Source: Gigantopelta aegis (taxonomy: Eukaryota > Mollusca > Gastropoda > Neomphalida > Peltospiridae). From it: a stretch of 64,000 bases of DNA. Below, piece by piece: positions 14,601 to 26,068 of this stretch. Both the position numbers and the translations under genes were made by a program. The stretch spans positions 42,245,118 to 42,309,117 of the forward strand of contig NC_054706.1 in assembly GCF_016097555.1 (NCBI RefSeq), read 5' to 3'. Within the stretch, counting starts at the first letter, position 1, and each line of letters opens with the position of its first letter. The notes under the pieces were generated by a model, which worked only from the letters and a program-made list of their open reading frames with translations, did not search any database and was not told where the DNA came from.

Positions 14601-15233
14601 GCATAGTTAGGGATGGGAGAAATATATATTTGCATCTTGTTTTCTCATTCTGAAACAAATAATAAAAAAATCCTCTGACAATTATTGAAAAAATCAACAA
14701 GATTCCATATCCATATCATAATAGTTCCGTAGCAGTTTCAGTATCTATATTAATATGATTTAGTCATAGATATTATATTTCTTTAATAATTGTGTTATTT
14801 ACTTCAAAATGCAATATATACAAACACATTTCATTATATATTTTAAACTAATAATAATCAGGATACCTAATTTTAATAAATTAATACCATTAATACACTC
14901 TAAGTAGATGTCCAAATATATGTATATTATGTTATTTTTGAAGTGTATGGCATTTGTTGTTTGTTATACTGCATTGTTAATATGAGTTTTAAGTGTTTTT
15001 TGTCTTCTCTTGAAACTAATCAGGAAAAATATCAAAACTATGCATGAAAAATAAGAAAAACGCCATACCAAAAACTGATTAAGTAATGTCATCATTTGAC
15101 TACAACTTGGCAAAACATTTTTTTGTCTGGTTTTAACTTGACTTTAATTATAATAAACAAAAGTTAACATTTAACATACATTATATGCTATTAGTTTGGT
15201 GGTTTTTATTTCTAAAGTGCTGTAATTTTTCAG
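11611..15233. other. SLC25A19 last intron, no gene seen
   Basis: The intron runs from donor GTAAAT to acceptor GTAATTTTTCAG. It is AT-rich, with a C-run then A-run near 12842-12860 and a purine GAAGAA run near 12861-12890. A SINE-like unit lies at 14105-14312. The short open frames inside lack codon bias or recognisable motifs. Confidence 0.7.
14105..14312 (+). repeat. tRNA-derived SINE (family 3) with intact A/B-box-like promoter
   Basis: The head has TGGTTAAGTCTG (A-box-like) about 38 bases before GGTTCGAGTCCC (B-box). The body contains ATATTACACGAGCCTGAGGG and AATAGCCGTATCAAACAAAA. It has no acceptor stem, so it is a SINE head and not a functional tRNA. Boundaries are approximate. Confidence 0.65.
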
Positions 15234-15538
15234 GCCCTGTGGAAAGTTTTTTCTGTGGTACTGGAGCAGGATTTCTCTCAAAGATGATCGTCTACCCACT
15301 TGACGTAATCAAGAAGAGACTTCAGATTCAGGGTTTTGAGAAAGCACGAAAAAACTTTGGTACATTCCATACATACTATGGGTTTTTGCACTGCTGTCGG
15401 CATATTGTGCTAAATGAGGGAATTCGTGGACTATATAAAGGACTGTTACCAAGTGTTTTAAAAGCTGGCGTGGTGTCTGGCACAATTTTTTGTGTGTATG
15501 ATCAGATCATAGCTGTTCTTATTCTATTACATAGATAA
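15234..15538 (+). CDS. SLC25A19: SLC25A19-like mitochondrial carrier, last coding exon
   Basis: The exon starts after acceptor TTTTTCAG, completing a codon begun in the previous exon, and ends with TAA at 15536-15538. It encodes the third carrier repeat: CGTGAGFLSKMIVYPLDVIK with the signature PLDVIK, then KKRLQIQGFEKARKNFG, and finally GLYKGLLPSVLKAG. The GFE.AR.NFG stretch after the third signature is what most suggests SLC25A19 rather than other carriers. The product is an inner-membrane protein of the mitochondrion. The C-terminus (IIAVLILLHR) is short, as usual. No obvious polyadenylation signal follows before the SINE at 16028. Confidence 0.9.
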
Positions 15539-16014
15539 TTGTCATAGACCTTGTTTTGCCAATCTCACAGGTGGTGAAACGTTTTATAGAGCGATATATT
15601 CCTATGACTGTTAAGATGGTAAAAAAAAGATAAAAAAGAAGGCATTTCAGTCAGTGTTGAGATTTTACTGTTACCCGTTTTGCAGAAGTGAACATAATTT
15701 CAGGTATTGGTAGAAGAACATAACTAGTTTTTGCATGAAAGGTCAAGGTTATTTGACAGTATATGACAAATGAGACAGTTTGATGCCTCATGGTAAGTGT
15801 TCATTAGGCCTACATCTTAACCTGATATTTTGTGCTTAAGAATGTGAGCTCTCTGTGCAGGACAAAAGTGAATTGTTAGTGAGACAGAATTGAGTGTAGT
15901 GGCTTTATGCCTCCCCACTGAGCTATCAATAAGCACTCAATATGTCAGCCACTGAGGCCATGTTTACTATTTCTCATACAATGGCTGTAATATAACAAGA
16001 CTATGTCATTGGTC
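15539..16014. other. Probable 3' UTR/flank of SLC25A19
   Basis: This is non-coding sequence directly after the stop codon. No AATAAA is seen before the SINE, so the transcript end cannot be placed. AATAAA-like words at 16256 and 16404 belong to the SINE. Confidence 0.4.
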
Positions 16015-16431
16015 AGTTATTACATACACCGGCCTTGGTGGCGTCGTGGTTAGGCCATTGGTCTACAGGCTGGTAGGTATTGGGTTCGGATCCCAGTCAA
16101 AGCATGGTATTTTTAATCCAGATACCGACTCCAAACCCTGAGTGAGTGCTCCGCAAGGCTCAGTGGGTAGGTGTAAACCACTTGCACCGACCAGTGATCC
16201 ATAACTGGTTCAACAAAGGCCATGATTTGTGCTATCCTGCCTGTCGGAAGTGCAAATAAAAGATCCCTTGCTGCCTGTCGTAAAAGAGTAGCATATGCGG
16301 CGACAGCGGGTTTCCTCTATAAAACAGTGTCAGAATGACATATGTTTGACGTCCAACAGCCGATGATAAGACAAAAAATCAATGTGCTCTAGTGGCGTCG
16401 TTAAATAAAACAAACTTTAGTTATTACATAC
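16015..16431 (+). repeat. Full-length tRNA-derived SINE (family 1) with 13-bp target duplication
   Basis: The element itself is 16028-16418 (391 bp). It is flanked by perfect copies of AGTTATTACATAC at 16015-16027 and 16419-16431. The head carries GTCGTGGTTAGGCC (A-box-like) and GGGTTCGGATCCC (B-box-like). The tail ends CTAGTGGCGTCGTTAAATAAA. The perfect duplication implies a recent LINE-driven insertion (family knowledge). Confidence 0.9.
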
Positions 16432-18359
16432 CTATTCAATCTTACCATAGTGATAAACACATTTTCAAATCGTGTGATAAATTTATCTTGTATTTGGACC
16501 AAAATGTTTAAATGAGAAATGACTTATTTATTTTTACTGAAGTTATTGCCTTTTTGTTACTTACAGGTATGTTATATATGATTTACAAATTACATCACAT
16601 TGTATTTAAAACATTAGAGATTTCCACAGAGTATAATTCTTAATGTTAAGTAAATCCATAAAAGGAGTATTGATCATAGATCTTAGAAAGTTTAGTTATG
16701 TTAATTTAAAAATATTTTTTTTTTTTAAAGTAAAAGAAGGTACATGTATGCAATAAATACAGAACTTCACGTATGTTGTTTGTGCAAAATAAACTTGTTA
16801 ATGAAATAGGAAGCGAAAACAACGTGCTTTTTTTCTGTAAAATGTTAGTTGTCACTGTTGTATATACATGTAATACAGTACAGAGGTTGTGGAAGTCTTT
16901 GTGTTGTTTAGAACACAGGAGAGTGAGACTGCATAAGGCTTGATGTAGTTCATACCTACAGATATTACACATTTTGAATTGTTTCTTTGAGATCTGCCAT
17001 CTAAAAGATCTGATACTGTATTGTTACCTGTCAGGGCAGCCTGTTGAGACGCGTGATCTTCGTATTTCCCCATCTTTCATACAAAGTGTTGGTTATTTGT
17101 TTAACTTGATCATTACTTTGTTTTACTATGAAGCATGCTTTTATTCATAAAATTCTGTTTTACAAAAGTACTAAATAAAATGAAACATACATATATTAAA
17201 AAATAATGTAAAGGAAGAGCATTATTACTTTGTTTACTTACTAATCAATTCATAATTTAAAATCTGGTACACAGTATAGCAGGTTTTACCTCTAATATAG
17301 CGTAAGTGTTTTCAGTTTACTACTGCAGTATATTTATGACATATTTGGACAAGATTATATTTCACAAGTAATTGCAAGGTGAATATAAGAATTTAACATG
17401 AATATGCACAAACATCGTTTCATGCCATGTTTCCAGGTAATGATACTGGTTTATTATTTTGTTTTGTTTGAGGTTTTATTCTTTGTTCAATATTACATGT
17501 ATATTGGAAATTTACAACAGATTATTAATTATTTTTCAATAGATGACAGTTACTTTTTGCACCTTTAATATATGGCTTTGAATATATATTTAGACTGGTA
17601 AGTAGTACATTACAAAATGTTCTTCAAAAACAGTGAGGTGCATTAGTAATTCCTCCCCTCCCCCCCCCCCCCCCCCCCCCACACATGCACCCAGTTTATT
17701 GTTTTTGTAAGGAGATGCAAAGTGACTTCATGGAAATACTGACATCATTCAAATTCAGAATTAGCTATATTATTAACTAGCTATGTCACATAAAATAAAA
17801 ACTAGTCTACTTACGTACATGGACCCCTGTCAGAATCACAGGTATCCCCAAACCACAATGCCTGGTGTGCTATTTGGTTGTATTATATAATAACGAGTAA
17901 AGGTAAGACACTTCAAGATGGACTGATTTTAATAAAATTCAAAAAAAATTTAAAACACATAACAACAAACGACTGAAATAAACTTGTGGCTTTTCTATGT
18001 AAAGTCAGAGTTGATGTATGCTTCACTGACTGTATCCGTATTGAAATTCCCAAATTTGAACATCATCGGCAGCTCCTCTTCAGTGTTTTCATTATTTTTA
18101 TCATGAGCGATGCAATACACAATCTTACTTTGGCTTGTGGTAAATTGTGGATATGACCTTTCACTATTAAGAAAATTATCCAGTTAGTGAAACTTATTTG
18201 AAGCATGTCTGTAATGACAATGAAGACACATTTTAATAATTACTGTACCATAATTGTCCTTGAATACATGCATCTGTTGTTTGTGCTCCAGGTCAGTTGA
18301 GACCACTTCTATAAAAAGTGTGTAATAACCAAGAATAATGCTGACCTACATAGTTGGAA
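16432..18359. other. Intergenic AT-rich sequence with a poly-C tract
   Basis: No convincing gene is present. A C-rich run of about 30 bases at about 17655-17681 is the only simple feature. A short minus-strand frame at 16852-17073 is discussed among the rejected items. Confidence 0.5.
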
Positions 18360-19260
18360 TGCTGATCAACCCATATGCCTTCCCGCCCCCAGTTTTAATC
18401 AAAGGCTGAGGCTGCGGCAGACGGTGTAGCATCCAAAGTCGGAGGTCTTCTGGATTCACGCGTGGAGGTTGTCGAGTTTTCCCTACGAGGCACAGGATTT
18501 TCTCACTTGTCTCCTTGAAGTGCCAATCTACTGAAAGAGTTTACCAGTGCCACTGGAGCACTTGGGTTCATTGGGCAGGTGAAAGGGATTTGGATCCCTT
18601 ATCACCAATTGTCAATGATGTAGCTGAATACTTTCTGGCCTGGTCCAGGAAAGGAAGCTAAATGTTCAAACAGTAAAAAGTCACCGATCTTCCATCCTCA
18701 CTACTCTTAGGCAGTGTGGTCAGAAGGACTTTCCCACAAATCTTGTTTTGCATGATTTGCTGAAGTCATTGCAGACGACAGTTGAGAGGCCTTCAATTTC
18801 ACCCAAATGGGACATATTTCTGCTTCTTCATGTACTCAAAGGTCTACTTTATGAGCCATTGAGGTTTTCCAATCTTTGACATTGGACTTAGAAAACTTTT
18901 TCTTGTCTCACTTGCAGCTCAATGTAGATGTATTAGTGAGATTCATGCTTTTTTGCATGATTTGGTCGATTATAACTGATCCTATCTTTGTGGCGAAAAA
19001 CCAGGAGATGAGTTCCTCTGGCAATCATTTAAAGTTTGTCTCATATGTTGCCTTCAGATAATTTGGACCATTCAGGGTTTTAAACTATTATCCACATCAG
19101 TCATACTAATCTTCACTGTGAGAAGAAGAGGCTGTTTATTTCTTTTACTAAACAGCCGGGAGACAACAGAATGTTTTGTCTAGATGGATTGCTGCAACCA
19201 TCAAACTGGCGTATGAAACCGGGGGGATGATGTTCTTTGGAATTTCTGTCAGGCCTCATG
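18360..19260 (+). pseudogene. Degraded DIRS-type element: RNase H tail and tyrosine recombinase
   Basis: The coding trace is spread over three frames with stops. In order one sees NPYAFPPPVLIK (the end of the RNase H-like region of DIRS polyproteins), FWIHAWRLSSFPYEAQDF, then KWDIFLLLHVLKGLLYEPLR, then LTLDLENFFLSHL, and finally NVLSRWIAATIKLAYE. The last is the region before the recombinase catalytic tyrosine. In DIRS elements a tyrosine recombinase, not a DDE integrase, inserts the DNA copy. This copy cannot be functional. The tyrosine itself and the element ends are not identified. The identification rests on motif order read by eye. Confidence 0.7.
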
Positions 19261-19616
19261 AGATTCCATGAATTTTAATAATTCTTTGGACATAATCAAG
19301 GTGATGAATGCAGGAATGTGGAAGGATGGAAGATGGTTTGTCAGTAATAAAAATTCAAAACTAATTTTCTAATACACAATCAATTCTGCTTGCAACACCT
19401 TTTTTCATAAATAGACTTGGTAAATGTTTGTAAGTGTCCTACCTTTACTCTTTGATATATAATCTAATCATAGCACTGCAGGTTATGTTTGTAGGAACCT
19501 GTGGTCAAAATAGTTCCCAGTTAGATATTCATCAGCAGCTGGATGTCACATGTCACTATGTTTTTATTTTTCATATTTTTAGACAAGATATTAAAAAGTA
19601 CCATTTGTCAAATACA

Positions 19617-19618
19617 TG

Positions 19619-19689
<71 letters not shown>

Positions 19690-19690
19690 T
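19617..19690. repeat. (TCTA)n then (TA)n microsatellite
   Basis: About ten TATC/TCTA units are followed by about ten TA units. Open frames crossing it (Tyr-Leu-Ser-Ile runs) are artefacts. Confidence 0.95.
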
Positions 19691-20099
19691 ACGTACAAAG
19701 TCAAAACAAAGGTATGAAAAGTGACTGTCGTCAACTTTGGTTAATATATGTTATTAGTTATTTTACAATATATCTCGTTACATTTTTAGATTATTAGTGT
19801 TATGATTTTATGACATGTTAATATGTGTTAGCTTTTTAAAACATTTTGTACGGTATAAGGTTTTGTTTTGAAATTTTGTATTGCTAATAAACAATTAACA
19901 AATAATGACAGTTATTACTGTAAAATATTATGCTATTGAAAGTCTAGAAAGTCTAGACCTAGGCTATAAACAATTTTCATGTTCCTGGCCATAATAAAAA
20001 AAGGTAATAAAAATTTCAACTGTTTTTATGAAATGTGTCAAGAGGCATTTGTAGAATTATTTGTAGAATGCCTGAGATGAGATGAATAGTAACATTGAT

Positions 20100-20275
20100 C
20101 CCTTCAGTGGGCCCATTGGGTTATCCCCTCATCTCAACAAGTGCCCTACAACTGGTATTCTAAATTTTGGTATGCACTGACCTGTTTGTATCTGTTTGGT
20201 ATGAGTAGCCATGTACACGTGGCAGCAGCAGGTTTTTTTTATCTCATTATCTAGATCAAATGTCAAATTAACTAT
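20100..20275 (+). repeat. Degraded SINE family 2 copy
   Basis: It retains CAGTGGGCCCATTGGGTTAT, GTGGCAGCAGGTTTTTT and GATCAAATGTCAAATTAAC in the order of the family-2 body. The head and tail are lost. Confidence 0.55.
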
Positions 20276-20779
20276 AAGTGCCATTTAGCATAAAATCTGT
20301 GAATTTTTTTTACAGTTTTCAACAATAGTGGGTTTACTGTCTGTATTTTTATTTCTTACACACCCGTTAGTGAGAACATCATTATTTTTGATAACACATA
20401 TAGTGTTAACACACATAATTGCGATGACATTTTAAAGACATATGACTAACTGCTCCTAGGTGATCGCCAGGCCACCAATGCCATACCATCCAATGAAAAA
20501 AAGCACAGTCGAATTGATCACTCTGTGACGTACAAGTTAACCTGAAATTGATTTGTCTGTGATGCACAAGTTAACTATTAGCGCTAGGGCCGTACATAGG
20601 TTTTAGTTGGGAAAGTTGTTTAAATTTATTTTAAAACTGTTTTCTAAAGATATGTAAGAAATAGAATACCACATTCGTGTCCGTTAGAAACCATTTATCT
20701 TGCAACTCGTATCTAACGGTTGCTCATATAGCATTCTCTATTTGTATAAGTATCAGGTAAATACTTGATAAAAAAAATC

Positions 20780-20912
20780 AATTGATATGCCAGTCATGGT
20801 GCATTGGCTGGAATGAGAAATAGCCAAATGGGCCCACTGACAGGGATCGATCCTAGACAGATCATCCATCAGGCAAGCGCTTTACCACTAGGCTATGTTC
20901 AGCCTCATGTAT
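20780..20912 (-). repeat. SINE family 2 head fragment
   Basis: On the minus strand it carries the tRNA-like head: the complement of GGGATCGATCCTAGACAGAT and GCGCTTTACCACTAGGCTA. The body beyond CCAGTCATGGTGCATTGGCT is missing. Confidence 0.75.
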
Positions 20913-21029
20913 GTTTTGTAACCCAACCCAATAAATAATCCACTTTTATCACAGCATATGCCTTGAAATTGTGTGAATTCTAATTTCACTTGTGTCATAA
21001 TTAAGGAATAAATGAAAATGTAAGAATGT

Positions 21030-21470
21030 GATCTCATGAGAGGATCATTTGTACCAGCTTTCGTTGAAATCTTGAGAACAAGTCAAAAACCTCTCAGCCA
21101 ATGTGAGACTATGGCAGCCATATTACCATCACGAAAAATAACAAAACTTGACCAAAGTCATGAGAGAATCATTTTAACTACATTTGGTTGAAATCTGTCT
21201 GATGGAACTTGAGAAGTCGAAAATGTCTCAGCAAATTGGAGGCCAGAGTTTCCATCTTGGATTTTGGATTGACACTTGGTCATAGCCATGAGAGGATCAT
21301 TAATTGGTACAAAGTTTGGTTGATATATGCTGTTCGAAGAAGTTGAAAATGTCTCAGTCAATCAGAGGCCATGGTGGCCATCTTGGATTTTGAATTGGCC
21401 CTAAAATAACGTAACTTGGTCAGGGCCAGGAGTGGATCATTTGGACCAAGTTAGCTGGGAGGGCCATTTT
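21030..21470. repeat. Tandem repeat, about 120 bp unit, 3-4 diverged copies
   Basis: Units share GAGAGGATCATT, GGTTGAAATCTG, GAAAATGTCTCAG and CCATCTTGGATTTTG in the same order. Copies start near 21030, 21150, 21280 and 21410. Minus-strand frames here are repeat-derived. Confidence 0.7.
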
Positions 21471-21479
21471 TAGGATTTT

Positions 21480-21790
21480 GTTCTACTGGAGAGGGTCAAA
21501 GCAGTGGAGGTAAACTTTAAAGAGTATGTGTGGGGATCACTAGAGGTCATCAAAGGTCAAGGGAGTACAAATTTGACAAAAAAAGTAAATTTCTATTTTC
21601 TTCATAAATTTTATCCTCACAATTGTACCTTTTATGAGGAATTATTAATAAACATAAACAATACACCAAATTATCCAAACTGTTATTTAAAATTTCTATT
21701 TGCATAGTATTCAATACAAAAGCTCAGGTTTAATGTAATTTTTCTCAGTTTGACTGATATTTCAATAAAAAAAGTTTAAAATAGGATCTC
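21480..21790 (-). repeat. Inverted copy of the 360-bp satellite unit
   Basis: GTGGAGGTAAACTTTAAAGA, GGTCATCAAAGGTCAAGG, then ACCTTTTATGAGGAATTATT and GTATTCAATACAAAA are the reverse complement, in reversed order, of the units at 22560-23970. Confidence 0.6.
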
Positions 21791-22559
21791 ATTCTACTCT
21801 AGAGAGACTGAGAAACGGAGAGAGAGTGTGAGAGTGTCCATGGACCACAGCCGTAATTTGGTATCAGCCGGGCGGGCAATCTCTCATAGTGGTTTTAATA
21901 GCCCTATGCCTTTAGTTAATAATTTAATGTCATAGACTTTTGTAAGGAGTAACATTTTGGTGGATATCACTCCCATCAACATAGTGAGGCGAGGACAAAT
22001 TCTTGTACAATATTTTGGGGTAGGGGAAACAAAATGCATGATAACTTTGTAACCAATTTACACAGCCACACTGATTACCACTCAAAATGTTTATATTAAA
22101 CCACTCTACAATCTGATATATATTTGTACAAACTAGTTTCATAATTAGGTCACCAGAGGTGAAAATCTGACACCTTGGCATTAATGGTAGTACTTCTTCA
22201 TATATAAGGGACATATTTCAACCTAACTACCCAGGATGTGAATGATAGATGCCCTGTGAGTAATTAAAGAGGTCATTGTTAAACTGTTTTGAAAAATTGT
22301 GCTTTTAAAACAAACAACAGAAAGTCGTATTTACAAAAATAACATAAAAGTGTGAAAAACCCATAATTTGCAGACAATCAGTAGATCCTTACACACTACC
22401 AGTAAACAGTTGTAAATGTTTGATCATCGCATTAGTTTCCAACTTTTAAAATTGACCGCTTTTCCAGGATATGTTATGGTTGCCATCTTTGAATTCCAAA
22501 ATGGCTGCCATGCAAATAACTATCGGTACTAATACCACAGCACCCATGCCATCTAGACT
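21791..22559. other. No feature recognised
   Basis: AT-rich sequence. The minus-strand frame at 21930-22214 has no recognisable motif. Confidence 0.4.
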
Positions 22560-23970
22560 CGAAGTTTTTCTTTTGTTCTAACTTGGATATTATCTTCATA
22601 GTCGTACCTTTTATGTGGGATTATTTATAAACAAAAATAAAACATTGAATTAGCCAAACATTTGCTTTAAAATGTTGATTTGAATAGTATTCAATACAAA
22701 ATTTCAACTTTAATGTCAATTTTCAATATTATACCCCTTGACCTTTAATGACTTCTGGTGACCCCACACATTTTTCAAAGCTGACCTCCACTGGAATATG
22801 ATGCAGCACATCATCCTACATGGAACAACCATGGTTGTCGTTTTGACTGCCCTGGCAGAACAATATCCCATTTCAAACCCCCTTTTTAATCAATAAATCA
22901 GTCAAACTGAGAAAAGTAACATTAAAATTGAGATTTTGTTTTGAAAATTATAAAAATTTAAATTTTAAGGCAGTGGTTTGACTAATTCAATGTCTTGTTT
23001 GTGTTTATAAGTAATCCCACATAAAAGGTATGGCTATGAAGGTACTATTTATGAAAAAAATGAAAATGTAATGTTTTCTTCGAATTTATACCACTTGACT
23101 TTTAATGACATCTGGTGACCCTCTCACACTTTTCAAAGTTGAGCTCCACTAGAATATGATACAGCACATCTTCCTACATGGAATAACCACGGGGGTCACG
23201 ATAACTGTTTCTCTAGTAAAACAATATCCTATTTAAAATTAGGTTTTTGGATAAAAAAATATGTCAAACAGAGAAAAATTAGGTTAAATTTGAGGTTTTG
23301 TATTAAATACTATGCAAATTGAAATTTTAAAGCCAAACTTTGGCCAATTCAGTGTGTTGTTTGTGTTTTTAGGTGATCCCACACAAAAGGTATGACTATC
23401 AAGTTAATATTGAAAAAAGAAGAAGAAATGTTTTATTTAATGACGCACTCAACACATTTTATCCACAGTTATATGGCGTCAGACATATGGTTAAGGACCA
23501 CACAGATTTTGAGAGGAAACCTGCTGTCACCACTACATGGGCTACTCTTTCTGATTAACAGCAAAGGATCTTTTATTTGCGCTTCCCACAGGCAGGATAG
23601 CACAAACCATGGCTCACTGGTCGGTGCAAGTGGTTTTACACCTACCTATTGAGCCTTGCGGAGCACTCACTCAGGGTTTGGAGTCGGTATCTGGATTAAA
23701 AATCCCATGCCTCGACTGAGATCCGAACCCAGTACCTACCAGCCTGTAGACCGATTGCCTAACCACGACGCCACCGAGGCCGGTCAAGTTAATATTAATG
23801 ACAAAAATAAAAATGTACTTTTTTTCTTCAAATTATATCCCCTTGACATTTAATGACCTCTGGTGATCACCACCCAGTATCACTTTTCAAATTTGACCTC
23901 CACTGGAATATGATGCAGAACATCATCCTACATGGAATAACCATGGTGACCGCTTTGACTCTCGGTAGAA
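22560..23970 (+). repeat. Satellite with about 360-bp monomer, three copies, third split by a SINE
   Basis: The landmark CTCCACTGGAATATGATGCA (with variants) occurs near 22783, 23143 and 23897. The first spacing is 360 bp. The second is 754 bp, which becomes about 369 bp once the 385-bp SINE plus duplicated target is removed. Other shared words are CCCCTTGACCTTTAATGAC, ATCCTACATGGAA and GTATTCAATACAAA. Confidence 0.75.
23399..23796 (-). repeat. Full-length tRNA-derived SINE (family 1), inverted, 13-bp target duplication
   Basis: The SINE is 23412-23783 and is flanked by perfect TCAAGTTAATATT copies at 23399-23411 and 23784-23796. It is the same family as 16028-16418 in reverse orientation, and carries an extra ACACATTTTATCCACAGTT..GGCGTCAGACATATGG segment near its tail. 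It interrupts the third monomer of the 360-bp satellite. Confidence 0.9.
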
Positions 23971-24004
23971 CAACGAAATCCTACAAATGTGGACTATTAA
24001 GAGT

Positions 24005-24870
24005 ATTCAACACAAAAAACAAGCACTGGTAATCTTTATCAAAATCCTTCCCGGTCCCTCAGGAGTGGTTGCATGTTGTTTACATTGTTTATTGGTGGTA
24101 CATATTAGCTTGGTAAGCACACCGATTTGTGTGTTGCAATGGGGAATAGTGGATGGGTATTCATTGTCTTCATATTCAGACATTACAACACCTTCCTTGC
24201 ATTCGTCAACATGTTCTAGGTCACTGGTCTTATCATAAGAATAACTGAAATGTTCCAATAGTTGAAAGTGTGGAGAATTTACATTTACTTGGTGTAATAG
24301 TTGAACTTTACTTTATAAGACATCATATATGGACATGCTCATCAAATGTTAGGTATTTTGTAACCAGGTAGGCCTGATTCGTATGATGTTTTACGTGATC
24401 GAATCGACAAACAAGAACCTTTTGTATCGTTCACCACCAAGATTGGCATCGTAGAGTGCCATGAGCAAACACCCACTGTTATTGGTTGAGGACCCAATTG
24501 TTCAATGTCACCATGGACATTTGTACATATATATCTTGTGATACTGGATGTCAGACTTTTGCAAGCACACTGAACCAATTTACTGCAGGTTCTTGTCTCA
24601 TGGGTCACAGATAGTGTCCCACACAAGAATCTAGCATTGGTTGTCTTTATAACAAATCCTCGACCATCCGTCTGGAGTGTGTGCATTTTGTTCATGCTGT
24701 TCACTTGTAGACCACACCCCAGCTTGGTAAGTAACTCGTTTTGAGTATTTGAGTAATTGCAGCAGGGCATCCTAGGTGGGTGAAATGGTTTCTATTGTCA
24801 TCTTCTTTTGACAGTACAACACCTTCCTTGTTTTGCCAACATGTTCCAGGTCAGTAGTCTTAGCATACAA
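24005..24870 (-). pseudogene. Unrecognised decayed coding sequence present as a direct duplicate
   Basis: Two blocks, about 24005-24240 and 24640-24870, share CTTGGTAAGCACACCG / CTTGGTAAGTAACTCG, ACAACACCTTCCTTG and AACATGTTCTAGGTCA / AACATGTTCCAGGTCA in the same order. On the minus strand both read [DE]LEHV, then LTKL, then a short stretch to ARFLCG or ACFLC, with further frame at 24342-24770 (142 residues) containing VCSWHSTMPILVVNDTKGS. I do not recognise the protein. It behaves like a duplicated, decaying exon of an unknown gene, possibly from a mobile element. Confidence 0.4.
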
Positions 24871-24879
24871 GAAAAAAAG

Positions 24880-25192
24880 AGTTAGTTTTGTTAAACAACA
24901 CCACTAGAGCACAGTGATTTACTAGTCATAGGCTGTTGGATGTCAAACATTTGGTAATTTTGACATAGTTTTAGAAAGGAAACCCACATTTTTTCATTAG
25001 TAGCAAGAGATCTTTTATATGCACCATTCCACAGACAGGATAGCACATACCATGGCCTTTGGTATACCAGTCATCGTGCACTGGCTGGAACAAGAAATAG
25101 CCCAATGGGCCCACCGACGAGGATCGATCCCAGACCGACCGCGCATCAAGCGAACGCTTTACCACTGGGCTCGTCCTGCCCATGGCATATAA
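24880..25192 (-). repeat. SINE family 2, nearly full length
   Basis: In reverse orientation it has the tail ACACCACTAGAGCACAG, the body with GATCTTTTATATGCACCATT and GCACTGGCTGGAACAAGAA, and the tRNA-like head GGATCGATCCCAGACCGACC..GCGAACGCTTTACCACTGGG. Target duplications are not clear. Confidence 0.85.
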
Positions 25193-25691
25193 TATGACAT
25201 CATGGGTAAACAATATGTTGTAGAACCATCACGAGGGGTTTATGAATATTTATACCCTCTGCATACAAGATTTTCTTCAAACACATAGGGCCTATCCAGG
25301 TGCATTAATAATGCTAAAAAAAATATTTAAAAAAATAAAACATTCAATAGCAACAGTTCCCAGTTTTGTGTTATTATAGAGGGTTCCGCGATATGTTCTA
25401 AAAATAGCAATATTACCCATACCTCTGTGCGGCCGGCCATGGTGGAAGGCAAACAATAGCGTTTCATTGTTGTATACAAATACGAGCTTCGCAGTTTAAG
25501 ATTTATAACTTAAGCCCTTTTAAAAAAAAAAAGTTACTGTTAGTAGACACTGCATTATTTTGATAACATGCAGGATTATTTTGATACACTCGATAAGACG
25601 GCAAAAAGCAGATATGGAAAAAACTGGATATATTGGGAAGCAGGATTCATACACTACAAAATCGCCGGTCGAAAATGGCTTCAGGACCATA
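25193..25691. other. No gene recognised
   Basis: A minus-strand open frame (25520-25717) ends in low-complexity sequence and has no motif I know. GCGGCCGGCCATGG near 25430 is a GC island of a few bases only. Confidence 0.35.
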
Positions 25692-26068
25692 GGCACTTGA
25701 CACAGATTAGTAAACATGAATAAAAAATCTAAATTTGTTATATATCAGTAAATTTTATATATTTCCACAATATTTTGCTCATATTCTCTTCATACATGAC
25801 AAAATCATTGCCACTTAACGTATGTTTACAAATACCAAAAATTTCGATCCCTACTTGACAGAATTATTGTATAAATCAATGTAATATATTTGAATAAGAG
25901 TTTATCAAAATGAAATGTGTTTATTGTTTATTTATCTAAATTTCCACAATAATTGAATTTACTGTCTTAATACATGACAACTTTATTGTCATTTAACAAG
26001 TAATTACACGTACCAAAAATTTCGATTCCTACTATATAAAAGATAAAAGGTACGTCACTCGCCATTTT
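25692..26068. repeat. Left terminal inverted repeat (two tandem units)
   Basis: Unit copies are at about 25722-25860 and 25920-26062. Both contain ACCAAAAATTTCGATCCCTA or its close variant and the polar ATTTCCACAATA word. The inner edge overlaps the last codons and the stop of the helicase gene at 26055. Confidence 0.75.

Noticed and set aside
16852..17073. Minus-strand frame starting MGKYEDHASQQAALTG with a donor-like ACAG|GTAACA
   Set aside because: Composition is plausible for a first exon, but there is no homology I recognise, no promoter and no following exon. Too weak to list as a gene.
19434..19797. Two overlapping plus-strand frames of 84-96 residues
   Set aside because: They run through the TCTA/TA microsatellite, with Tyr-Leu-Ser-Ile runs as the result.
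21158..22214. Minus-strand frames of 67 and 94 residues
   Set aside because: The first is generated by the 120-bp tandem repeat. The second has no recognisable features.
25520..25717. Minus-strand frame reading into the left terminal repeat of the helicase element
   Set aside because: It starts inside the repeat and ends in a poly-A/T run. The matching region at 34004 does not keep the frame.
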